IMG/VR virus record: IMGVR_UViG_3300042350_001849
Span: 1-26,565 of that record
Direction: 5' to 3' (one strand)
DNA: 26,565 nt
Source of the DNA: a virus
The first letter of the stretch is position 1, and each line of letters starts with the position of its first letter. Made by a program: the position numbers and the translations under genes. A model generated the notes under the pieces. It did not search any database, was not told the origin of the DNA, and saw nothing but the letters and a program-made list of their open reading frames with translations. This document shows positions 1-5,756 of this stretch, piece by piece.

Positions 1-157
1 TGCCACGGTTTGCCCACTCGATTGTGAGCAAGTTAAGTGACCGTCTTGCTGTACGGAAGTCATAACCTGATCGAACTTCTAAACCGCAACGCTCAAACGC
101 CTCTTCAATGAGGTCATTCATATCTAAGTTAAAAGCGGTTTGTCCAGTAGTGCTCAT
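1..157 (-). CDS. Partial phage structural protein, N-terminus only (connector/neck type)
   Basis: This gene starts at 157 and runs off the left edge, so only about 52 residues are visible. The start shares one base with the previous stop (TAATG) and has an AAAGG ribosome-binding site. The visible part begins MSTTGQTAFNLDMNDLIEEAFERC. It then carries a RSGYDFRTARRSLNLL stretch and a WANRG motif. This pattern recurs at the start of small head-tail connector or neck-type proteins in uncultured aquatic phages. That family link is from memory, and the role in joining head and tail is an inference from position downstream of the capsid genes. The remaining tail genes presumably lie to the left. Confidence 0.75.
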   Translation of the reverse strand, partial: MSTTGQTAFNLDMNDLIEEAFERCGLEVRSGYDFRTARRSLNLLTIEWANRG

Positions 158-408
158 TATTTAACCTTTCGGTACGGCTTTACTTTTGCTTTTACTTTTG
201 CTGGCTGGGGCACGAACTGCTTTCCCTGCGCTTTGCCTGCTCGTTTTGCTCGTGTTGTTGCTGCGTACTCCTGCGGGCTTAGCGCTTGTATTGCCTTTTT
301 TGGCAGGTATCGCTCGCCTGTTTCGGACGACTTTTTCCCCGACTTGGTTGTCCACTTTTGGTCTCCCCAAGCCTTTAAAGAACGCTGTGATTTTGCTAAA
401 CCACTCAT
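157..408 (-). CDS. Small basic phage protein (DUF5872-like)
   Basis: The product is 83 aa and very rich in Lys, Arg, Ala and Gln. It contains SQRSLKAWGDQKWTTKSGKK followed by TGERYLP and EYAATTRAKRAGK. This order matches a small family found next to structural genes of aquatic phages, which I recall as DUF5872; the name is not verified. Its function is unknown, and the strong positive charge would suit DNA binding or packaging inside the head, which is inference. The start overlaps the upstream stop as ATGA and its own stop overlaps the next start as TAATG. A second open frame at 161-421 covers the same DNA but lacks these motifs. Confidence 0.8.
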   Translation of the reverse strand: MSGLAKSQRSLKAWGDQKWTTKSGKKSSETGERYLPKKAIQALSPQEYAATTRAKRAGKAQGKQFVPQPAKVKAKVKPYRKVK

Positions 409-677
409 TTATACCCACCACCAGCCGCCTTATATTTTTTAGCTACCAATTGAGCTTTACGAGCCGACCACTGACCTGCGCCAGTACCATGTGTTGCAGC
501 TGCTTTAACTTCTGAAACAATTCGCTTACGAAGGCTAGGCTTAGTATAGTTACCCGCAGCATTAACCTTACCACCCTCAGCATACTGAGTGAAGTCGGTG
601 TTGTCACGGCGCTTCTTTTTAACGCCTTTACCCATCTTAGTTGGCATTATGGCGCCCATACCCCTAGAGGGTCTCAT
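405..677 (-). CDS. Small basic phage structural-region protein
   Basis: The product is 90 aa, basic and glycine-rich. It has a central YAEGGKVNAAGNYTKPSLRK segment and ends GQWSARKAQLVAKKYKAAGG. The second half matches a small protein common in aquatic phage genomes, always of unknown function. The first half carries the GGKV signature that recurs in the three neighbouring genes. The chosen start at 677 overlaps the upstream stop as ATGA. An internal ATG at 647 (MPTKMGKG) is an alternative, because the first ten residues are not typical of relatives. No cysteines, membrane segment or signal peptide are seen. Confidence 0.75.
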   Translation of the reverse strand: MRPSRGMGAIMPTKMGKGVKKKRRDNTDFTQYAEGGKVNAAGNYTKPSLRKRIVSEVKAAATHGTGAGQWSARKAQLVAKKYKAAGGGYK

Positions 678-1027
678 ACCATCTTACCTTTGGTTTTGCC
701 TTTAACAGCACAGCCATCAGCACGTTTTGAAGCAGAAGATACTTTACCGCCTTTTTTCATTCCACCTGGTGGTTTCCCAGCCAACATATTATTCATAGCA
801 CCAGCCTGTGGAGCTGGTACCCCACCTGGCGGTCTTCCAGTCAACATATTATTCATAGCTGCTATTTGTGGGGCTGGTTTTGGATCCCCACTAAATCCAC
901 CAAAAGGACCAACTTTTGGTCTAACTGCTCCTACTGGTCTAGTTCCAGCAACTTGCTGTTGAATAGTTGGTCTTGAAGGCGCTGCTGGTAATGGTCTTGC
1001 TGGTACTTTTCCTGGTGCATATCTCAT
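674..1027 (-). CDS. Pro/Gly-rich protein with shared GGKVSSAS C-terminal motif
   Basis: The product is 117 aa. The first two thirds are low-complexity Pro, Gly and Ala. They contain a perfectly spaced internal duplication in which AMNNMLxGxPPGG occurs twice, 20 residues apart. The last 27 residues are the motif GGKVSSASKRADGCA followed by KGKTKGKMV, also found at the ends of the next two upstream genes. No enzyme fold is recognisable. The architecture of a disordered body with a conserved basic tail containing one Cys suggests a minor virion or internal head protein, which is inference. It begins 3 nt after the upstream stop and overlaps the downstream start as ATGA. Confidence 0.75.
   Translation of the reverse strand: MRYAPGKVPARPLPAAPSRPTIQQQVAGTRPVGAVRPKVGPFGGFSGDPKPAPQIAAMNNMLTGRPPGGVPAPQAGAMNNMLAGKPPGGMKKGGKVSSASKRADGCAVKGKTKGKMV
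762..860 (-). repeat. Tandem in-gene duplication, 60-bp period
   Basis: Two copies of a roughly 39-bp segment, at 762-800 and 822-860, are separated by exactly 60 bp. Both contain the identical stretch CAACATATTATTCATAGC. They encode the two AMNNMLxGxPPGG blocks of the 117-aa protein. The copies differ at several third positions, so the duplication is not very recent. Confidence 0.7.
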
Positions 1028-1030
1028 AAT

Positions 1031-1327
1031 TTAAGCCCTCGTCTTTCCACGGATTGCGCACCCGTCACCACGACGAGATGCTGATGATACTTTTCCGCCA
1101 CGTTTCATTGTAGTAGCGGGCTGCCCAGATTGAGCAGATGGTTGAATATTAAATGTCTGATTTACGCCAGAACCTGTATCTGTTGCAGATGGCGCAGAAC
1201 CCGATGATTGAAACGGATAAGTATTAGTACCACTCCCGTATCCACCAAGACCTGGGAGTTCTGGAGCTGGTGCAGGTTGATTAATGGTTATGCCACCATC
1301 TTGGTAGCGTTTAACTTTCTTTTTCAT
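1031..1327 (-). CDS. Low-complexity protein with shared GGKVSSAS C-terminal motif
   Basis: The product is 98 aa. It opens with KKKVKRYQDGGI, a short basic GG leader often seen in small phage virion-associated proteins. A Ser/Gly/Pro/Gln-rich and probably disordered middle follows, up to about residue 74. It ends with the shared tail GGKVSSASRRGDGCA then IRGKTRA. Compared with its neighbours the tail is slightly shortened and lacks the final KxMV. Its function is unknown. The start overlaps the upstream stop as ATGA, so it is translated with the 114-aa gene. Family resemblance is seen directly; a virion location is inferred. Confidence 0.75.
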   Translation of the reverse strand: MKKKVKRYQDGGITINQPAPAPELPGLGGYGSGTNTYPFQSSGSAPSATDTGSGVNQTFNIQPSAQSGQPATTMKRGGKVSSASRRGDGCAIRGKTRA

Positions 1328-1668
1328 ACCATGCGTCCTTTAGTTTTACCTTTGATGGCACATCCATCAGCTCGTTTAGAAGCACTAGATACCTTACCAC
1401 CAGCTTTAAACGGTTTGTCTAAACCTTTCATACCGCTAAAATCGCCGCCGCCACCACTGCCTGCTCTGGATAAGCCAGGAACCTTCTTATATTCGTTCCT
1501 AGCTTCCTTTAAAGCCTTACCTTCGTTAACGTACTTTTCTAACTTTTCGGCAAACTGTCTTCTAGTCTCAGGATCGTCATTCTTCATACCCCGTTCCATC
1601 CTTTCAAGAAAGGACTTTCCTTCCCCGACTTTTGGGGCTGGACTAACGGGTTCTACAGGCTTAGTCAT
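1324..1668 (-). CDS. Charged helical protein with shared GGKVSSAS C-terminal motif
   Basis: The product is 114 aa. Residues about 15-65 are highly charged and likely helical (SFLERMERGMKNDDPETRRQ, then LEKYVNEGKALKEARNEYKK). A short Gly-rich linker follows. The protein closes with the shared tail GGKVSSASKRADGCA and KGKTKGRMV. The body has no similarity to the neighbouring proteins, so the tail looks like a portable module attached to different bodies. Start and upstream stop share one base (TAATG). No function can be assigned. Confidence 0.75.
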   Translation of the reverse strand: MTKPVEPVSPAPKVGEGKSFLERMERGMKNDDPETRRQFAEKLEKYVNEGKALKEARNEYKKVPGLSRAGSGGGGDFSGMKGLDKPFKAGGKVSSASKRADGCAIKGKTKGRMV

Positions 1669-2297
1669 TAGCAGCTTCCGCCTTTTTTCATCTTAACCAT
1701 AGTACCTTTGGTTTTGCCACGAACCTCGCAGCCACCACCTTTAGCCATTTTCTTAACTGCCATACCGCCATGCTTCATGCCGTGCATTTTCTTTTCGTGG
1801 CCCTTAACTTCTGCTTTGGCTACTTTTTTCATCATAGGCTTGTCTTTAGCCATATCTGAGTGAGCCATACCGCCTCTAGCCATCTTGCCTTTGCCGTCAG
1901 CAGCAAACTCTGGAACTTTTTTACCATCTTTCATAACCATCGGCATACCGCCGTCAGCCATTTTCATTGGTTTCTTTTTAGCCATCATAGCCATCATGCC
2001 TGGGTTCATCTTTTTCATGTCTTTGTCCTTTTGATTTTCAGTTGTAACGCCACCTTCCTTCTTGCCAGCATACTTTAATAAGCTGTAATTTGGCATCTGG
2101 ATCTTTCCGTGGTTGGTTCTTTGCCTATTAATACCAGCTTTTTTGGATGTAAGGCCACCACTACGAAACTTTTTACCTTTGTCTGCTTCTAGAAAGTCTT
2201 TTCCTACAGCAGAAGGTACACCTGCTTTTTTGGCAAATTTTGGGTTATTAGCCACAGCTGCCATGAAATTATGTTGCTTTTTTGATACGGTTGGCAT
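1668..2297 (-). CDS. Lys/Met-rich phage protein with KKQHNFMAAVANNPKFAKK head
   Basis: The product is 209 aa and extremely rich in Lys, Met and Gly. The N-terminal 45 residues (PTVSKKQHNFMAAVANNP, then GVPSAVGKDFLEADKGKKF) are a conserved block that I recognise from many small phage proteins. The middle is a run of Met-Lys-Gly segments such as ADGGMPMV and ARGGMAHSDM. The end, GGGCEVRGKTKGTMVKMKKG, is a diverged version of the tail seen in the three genes downstream. Composition suggests a disordered basic internal virion protein, which is inference. Its start lies 3 nt beyond the stop of the membrane-protein gene. Confidence 0.75.
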   Translation of the reverse strand: MPTVSKKQHNFMAAVANNPKFAKKAGVPSAVGKDFLEADKGKKFRSGGLTSKKAGINRQRTNHGKIQMPNYSLLKYAGKKEGGVTTENQKDKDMKKMNPGMMAMMAKKKPMKMADGGMPMVMKDGKKVPEFAADGKGKMARGGMAHSDMAKDKPMMKKVAKAEVKGHEKKMHGMKHGGMAVKKMAKGGGCEVRGKTKGTMVKMKKGGSC

Positions 2298-2300
2298 TAC

Positions 2301-2537
2301 TTACCTTTGAATAAGCTGGTCAATTTTGCTTTCAAGTTTATTAAAGCGAGCATCAATGTGCTCCATAATGCGGTCAACTTCTGCTTTAGTAACGTTATCA
2401 CGGGCAACCTCTTCTCTTGTCTTGTTTAATAAAATACTAATACGACCAAGCTCATTGAACTTTTCGTGCATGATATATCCAATCAATGCCATGAATATGG
2501 TCAACCCACCAGTCCAAAGCTCCATCATATTTAGCAT
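2301..2537 (-). CDS. Small single-pass membrane protein with cytoplasmic-type coiled coil
   Basis: The product is 78 aa from the ATG at 2537. A GTG two codons earlier is possible, but the ATG has GAGG five bases upstream and overlaps the previous stop by 7 nt. Residues about 8-24 (WTGGLTIFMALIGYIMH) form one hydrophobic segment. The rest is a charged heptad-like helix ending DARFNKLESKIDQLIQR. This architecture is shared with holin accessory and hemolysin XhlA-like small phage proteins, though in XhlA the membrane segment is C-terminal. A lysis-related role is a possibility only; no endolysin is visible nearby. Confidence 0.75.
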   Translation of the reverse strand: MLNMMELWTGGLTIFMALIGYIMHEKFNELGRISILLNKTREEVARDNVTKAEVDRIMEHIDARFNKLESKIDQLIQR

Positions 2538-2788
2538 TTCCACCTCTTTAAAGAGGCAGCCTTTCTGGTAGGCTTGCCGTTCTCATCTTTCATTGGTCCT
2601 GGCATACCAGACATACGAGCACAGAATGACTTTTTGCGGGCGCCACCTTCAGGCTGTGGAGCCTTTAGATTCGAGCCAGTCGCTGCATTATATTTAGCAC
2701 GACCTTTGGCGGTAAGCCCAGCGCCCTTAGATACAGGCAGCTTTTCACCACGACCAATCGCAAGAGAGACACCCTTTTTCTTAGCCAT
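2531..2788 (-). CDS. Small basic phage protein (DUF6321-like)
   Basis: The product is 85 aa and basic. It carries KGAGLTAKGRAKYNAATGSN, then a LKAPQPEGG stretch, then SFCARMSGMPGPMKDENGKP, and ends TRKAASLKRWKC. This is a widespread phage protein type that I recall as DUF6321; the name is unverified and its function is unknown. Two cysteines are present, one in SFCARM and one as the last residue. It lies between a virion-type protein and the membrane protein. It overlaps both by 8 nt (ATGGCTAA) and 7 nt, so translation is coupled. Location in the structural block suggests an internal head or virion protein. Confidence 0.8.
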   Translation of the reverse strand: MAKKKGVSLAIGRGEKLPVSKGAGLTAKGRAKYNAATGSNLKAPQPEGGARKKSFCARMSGMPGPMKDENGKPTRKAASLKRWKC

Positions 2789-3065
2789 AAATTACTGTTA
2801 GCGCAGCTACGTTAGTCAAGTTAGCATACAAATTAGTGCTAAATCGAATACCTTCACCAGGAATCAGCATGTATGTCGGTGCGGTTGCATTAGCAATTGA
2901 TGGGAGTGTGAGTTTTATGTCACCACTAGCTCCACCGTCTCTAAATGTAATCGAGCCAGCATTAGCCGTACCAGTAAAATACACAGCTTTTAAGCGCGCT
3001 GGACCAGCAAAATATGTTGCACTTGCGGTGTTGGACGCTGAACTTACGTCATATTGCATACCCAT
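2781..3065 (-). CDS. Small beta-rich virion structural protein
   Basis: The product is 94 aa. It is rich in Ala, Thr, Ser and Gly with alternating hydrophobic residues: ARLKAVYFTGTANAGSITFR, then GDIKLTLP, then PGEGIRFSTNLYANLTNVAALTVIYG. This pattern fits a small beta-sandwich of the kind found in head-decoration or head-tail joining proteins of marine and freshwater phages. Assignment to a named family is not possible from sequence alone. Its ribosome-binding site (GGAG) and start codon lie inside one arm of a long inverted repeat shared with the upstream stop codon, implying translational control. Confidence 0.75.
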   Translation of the reverse strand: MGMQYDVSSASNTASATYFAGPARLKAVYFTGTANAGSITFRDGGASGDIKLTLPSIANATAPTYMLIPGEGIRFSTNLYANLTNVAALTVIYG

Positions 3066-3124
3066 AATTAATCTCCAATAAGGTTAAGTAGACTAGGGTT
3101 TTCCCTAGTCCATGAGATTAATTA
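3065..3124 (-). promoter_or_regulatory. Nested intergenic RNA hairpin masking a start site
   Basis: The outer 11-bp arms at 3065-3075 (TAATTAATCTC) and 3114-3124 are perfect complements. Inside them sits a perfect 8-bp stem with a 4-nt loop (GACTAGGG, 3091-3098, with 3103-3110). In the leftward mRNA the first outer arm begins at the stop codon of the 140-aa gene. The second contains the GGAG-ATTAATT-ATG start region of the 94-aa gene. No U-tract follows the inner stem, so a simple terminator is unlikely. Confidence 0.75.
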
Positions 3125-3544
3125 AGCGTTGCCAGCTAATGAGCTAGTAATAGCCAACCAAGGAGCTGATTGATTGCCGTTACCACTCCACTGAACAACA
3201 GATTCTGTAGCAACGTTTGCACCAGCAACGTTTTCGTTTACTGGTTGTGTGCCAAAGCCCTTGAGGATATGCACTAAAGTGTCATCTTGATTAAATACCT
3301 GACCACGAATGCCGTTATAGCGTTGATCAGCTGGGTATTGTCCTGGCAAGAAAGTACCGCTAGTTACTTCTGGAAGTACCAAAGTAACCGCAGCAGCAGG
3401 ACCGCCTTGAGCTGTTGCTAGAATAACGTAGGTAGAGCCTGCGTCAATACTAATAGGGGAAGTGTCTGCGGAAGTAATGTAGTTAACAGGCTGCATGAAG
3501 CCGCCTAACGAGTTTACTGGACCGCTAAATGTGGTTTTTGCCAT
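3122..3544 (-). CDS. Putative head decoration/virion protein
   Basis: The product is 140 aa. It starts MAKTTFSGPVNSLGGF and continues with segments such as AGSTYVILATAQGGPAAAVTLVLP. Later it reads YNGIRGQVFNQDDTLVHILKG, with a conserved-looking SVVQWSGNGNQSAPWLAI near the end. Alternating beta-strand character, a glycine-rich turn pattern and position just downstream of the capsid gene fit a decoration or head-surface protein. That is inference; no named family is recognised. It is transcribed after the capsid terminator and has a long 5' leader (3545-3680) with interlocked inverted repeats. Its GGAG ribosome-binding site lies at 3555-3558. Confidence 0.75.
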   Translation of the reverse strand: MAKTTFSGPVNSLGGFMQPVNYITSADTSPISIDAGSTYVILATAQGGPAAAVTLVLPEVTSGTFLPGQYPADQRYNGIRGQVFNQDDTLVHILKGFGTQPVNENVAGANVATESVVQWSGNGNQSAPWLAITSSLAGNA

Positions 3545-3560
3545 GATCGAAAATCTCCGT

Positions 3561-3616
3561 GTTATAGCACATCCTTGTATCGTCTCTATAACGTCTGCTA
3601 GGTCAGTCGATACAAG
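3561..3616 (-). promoter_or_regulatory. Pseudoknot-type leader upstream of decoration gene
   Basis: Two perfect inverted repeats interlock. CTTGTATCG (3574-3582) pairs with 3608-3616, and GTTATAG (3561-3567) pairs with 3586-3592. The order of arms is A-B-A'-B', the topology of an H-type pseudoknot. In the leftward mRNA the stems are 9 and 7 bp with loops of 15, 3 and 6 nt. The final arm ends only 2 nt before the GGAG ribosome-binding site of the 140-aa gene. Confidence 0.6.
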
Positions 3617-3683
3617 TAAAAAGTTCCTAGACGTACCGTAATATTACTACTATTTTGACTTTGTGCAAGCGGTTTTAGCAAAT

Positions 3684-3709
3684 AAAAAACCCCGCTTTGT
3701 GGGCGGGGT
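3684..3709 (-). terminator. Rho-independent terminator after the major capsid gene
   Basis: Read leftward, the sequence forms a CCCCGC / GCGGGG stem (arms 3703-3708 and 3690-3695, extended by one A-T pair) with a 7-nt loop. It is followed by six U residues (A-run 3684-3689). It lies about 20 nt past the capsid stop codon and would end or reduce transcripts coming from terminase to capsid. Confidence 0.9.
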
Positions 3710-3729
3710 CTATACAACTTAGGTGCTGA

Positions 3730-4638
3730 TTAAGCGCCTGGTGAACCGAACATTCCGAGCGGATCCGAGAATCCGAAAGAATAACGCTCACGAGACTTGT
3801 AACGTACGTTGCCAGTGTCAAAGTCACCGTCCATCGAATTGCTCAATGGTGTACGAACAAAGTGCTTCATGCCGTTTGGAACATCAGTGGTCAAGAACCA
3901 TGCATTTGGCTCGGTCAGGTAGTTATTAACTGTATAACCTTCTGGAATCGAACCATTGTTCTTCAGTGCATTGATGTCGTTGTCAGCTGTACCAGTACGC
4001 AATTCCGTTTCGAGCAAGCGAGTTGCAACGAACTGGAGTTGTGGTGGAACAATCAACTTCTTAGGCTTAGCAGCGATGAGCAAACCGCGCTCGTCTGTCC
4101 ACTGAGCGATCTGAATAACGGCGGCTTCCAAAGAAGTCTCGTTTAAGTCAGAAGGAGTTGCTGGCTCGTTTGAGTTAACTCCACCAGAAACGAGTGGGTG
4201 GTTAGTTGCAAACAACGCAACGCCATCACCGCCTGGGAAAGAAGCACTGAAACCATTGTTCAATACAGAAGCTGCACGAACTTGTTTGGTATACGCCATG
4301 GAACGAGCTAAAGCCTTGGTATAACGAGCAGACAAGGAGTCATACAAGTTATCTTCAATTGCTTCTTCGGTCAGAGAGAAACCTTGAGCGATCGTTACGT
4401 GGGTATAGCGAGCAGTAAATGCCTCTTGTGCATTGTCATAAGCGATTGGTGCGCCTTCGTTTTTAACGGCGGCGGCACTAAAGCCTGACAACTTGGTTTC
4501 TTCTTCGAACGAACGCTCGGAGGTCTCAGTTTCGTAGATCTCTTTGTGTTGTTCGCCATACGTTGCATATTCAAGACCGAACAATGCATTCAATCCTGGG
4601 AGCAACTCTTTCAGTAGTTGTGCGCGTGAAATAGCCAT
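3730..4638 (-). CDS. Major capsid protein (HK97-fold type)
   Basis: The product is 302 aa, within the range of HK97-fold capsid proteins. It opens MAISRAQLLKELLPGLNALF, then has a charged N-arm-like stretch with YGEQHKEIYETETSERSFEE. The middle carries FSLTEEAIEDNLYDSLSARY and the KKLIVPPQLQFVATRLLET segment typical of phage major capsid subunits. It ends RYSFGFSDPLGMFGSPGA, a closing motif I know from Mu gpT-like capsid annotations. No N-terminal protease-cleaved delta domain is obvious; a separate scaffold gene lies upstream. It is followed directly by a strong terminator, consistent with high expression. The GAGC(T) site just upstream of the ATG is a modest ribosome-binding site. Confidence 0.92.
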   Translation of the reverse strand: MAISRAQLLKELLPGLNALFGLEYATYGEQHKEIYETETSERSFEEETKLSGFSAAAVKNEGAPIAYDNAQEAFTARYTHVTIAQGFSLTEEAIEDNLYDSLSARYTKALARSMAYTKQVRAASVLNNGFSASFPGGDGVALFATNHPLVSGGVNSNEPATPSDLNETSLEAAVIQIAQWTDERGLLIAAKPKKLIVPPQLQFVATRLLETELRTGTADNDINALKNNGSIPEGYTVNNYLTEPNAWFLTTDVPNGMKHFVRTPLSNSMDGDFDTGNVRYKSRERYSFGFSDPLGMFGSPGA

Positions 4639-4649
4639 TTTTTAGCTCC

Positions 4650-5282
4650 TTAAGCAGCGTAGTCAATACCCGTTGCACGGAGTATTTGTGGGTTGTTTAA
4701 CTTCACTACAACTTCAGTGAAGGCCGTTGCGCTGGTCGCAGTTTCAGGAATTACAGAAACAACACGAACAGGCAGGGTAGCTGCGTTACCAGCATCATTG
4801 GTAGCAACAAGAACGCCAGTATTAGAGTTACCAGTAGTAGTGTTACCTTGTGGTGACTCTTGCTGGACTGCCATGTTAACGCCTACGATGCTACGGTTTA
4901 CCGTAGTAACCACGCTGTTTGCGTGTACAACAGCTACTTTAAAGGCAGCCATAGGATCGTCAACTACATAAGCAACAGCGCTGGTAGCAGCGGCATTACC
5001 TGGATAGTATTGAGCCTGAACGGTTTGGCCTTGACTGTTTACATACTGAACGCCAACAAATACACCATAAGTGTAGTTAGCAGCAGAGCCAGTAGAGTTG
5101 TCTGAAACGCCTGATAGTGCAATAGTGCCGCCATCGACTACAGCCACGATATCCCCGTTAAAAATCGCAGTGTTATAAGTACTTGCGATTGGCAATTGAC
5201 GGGTTGCACCAGCGTAGGGTTTGCCATCTACGCTGTTGATCGGAACTAAGCCGTATGGAGCTGTTACGCTTGGATAAGCCAT
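4650..5282 (-). CDS. Virion head protein, probable decoration protein
   Basis: The product is 210 aa. It begins MAYPSVTAPYGLVPINSVDGK, then AGATRQLPIAS, then IFNGDIVAVVDGGTI. This N-terminal pattern is common to a family of phage structural proteins usually coded next to the capsid gene. The rest is Val, Ala, Thr and Asn rich with many short beta-strand-like repeats and few charged residues, and there is no cysteine. I infer a trimeric capsid-decoration role from location between scaffold-region and capsid genes. It has an AGGAG ribosome-binding site and is separated from the capsid gene by only 11 nt. Confidence 0.82.
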   Translation of the reverse strand: MAYPSVTAPYGLVPINSVDGKPYAGATRQLPIASTYNTAIFNGDIVAVVDGGTIALSGVSDNSTGSAANYTYGVFVGVQYVNSQGQTVQAQYYPGNAAATSAVAYVVDDPMAAFKVAVVHANSVVTTVNRSIVGVNMAVQQESPQGNTTTGNSNTGVLVATNDAGNAATLPVRVVSVIPETATSATAFTEVVVKLNNPQILRATGIDYAA

Positions 5283-5306
5283 AATAAATCTCCTGATTAA
5301 ATAAAA

Positions 5307-5756
5307 TTAACTACCTTTGCCAAAGGACGTTGTAGCTTTTCCCTCGTTAAAGAGAGGCATACGCGGATCACTTTGACGCATAAGAGCGTTGTCTACAGCC
5401 ATCATCTGAGCATCTGCTTGAGCGGTGTAATGTTTATTACGCTGCTCTACAAACTCTTTTGGTGTCTTGCATAACAACAACCCGCCAATCTCAATGTTGT
5501 CTTTAAAACGACTATCGGGATCAACTAGCAGTTGAAACTTCGGTTGTTCCTCTACTCGTACAGGTTCCCAACCTTCTCTCATTTTTGCTGAGATATTACG
5601 GGGGTCTGCCTTGCCATTCGTAGATACTCTGATCCACCGATAAGCGAATCCTTCTTGCTTATCGGGTTCTGGCAACAAATCTGGTTGCATCCACTGCTGG
5701 GGGCGCGCATCTTGTTGACGAGTTGCTACTTCACGAGGTGTTCTGTTTTCAGCCAT
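5307..5756 (-). CDS. Conserved structural-region protein of unknown function
   Basis: The product is 149 aa from the ATG at 5756. That ATG has GGAG seven bases upstream and overlaps the scaffold stop by 8 nt (ATGGCTGA). An upstream start at 5789 would add 11 residues inside the scaffold gene and is less likely. The protein is hydrophilic. It contains GFAYRWIRVSTNGKADPRNI, then MREGWEPVRVEEQP, then IEIGGLLLCKTPKEFVEQRN. I recognise the layout of RWIRV and EGWEPV from small proteins beside phage scaffolds, but not a function. Coupling to the scaffold gene suggests a head-assembly role. Confidence 0.8.
   Translation of the reverse strand: MAENRTPREVATRQQDARPQQWMQPDLLPEPDKQEGFAYRWIRVSTNGKADPRNISAKMREGWEPVRVEEQPKFQLLVDPDSRFKDNIEIGGLLLCKTPKEFVEQRNKHYTAQADAQMMAVDNALMRQSDPRMPLFNEGKATTSFGKGS

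Noticed and set aside
161-421. A second open frame of 86 aa on the minus strand overlapping the gene at 157-408.
   Set aside because: It lies over the same DNA, is Lys/Ser-rich low complexity, and lacks the conserved SLKAW...TGERYLP blocks and the ATGA/TAATG junctions of the chosen frame.
1208-1696. A long plus-strand open frame (162 aa) across several small minus-strand genes.
   Set aside because: It spans gene junctions of the real minus-strand genes and is a shadow of their skewed composition.
3585-3616. A promoter for the decoration gene (TTGTAT, 17 bp, GTTATA).
   Set aside because: Only three of six bases match at -35 and the -10 is poor; the same bases are better explained by the interlocked inverted repeats.
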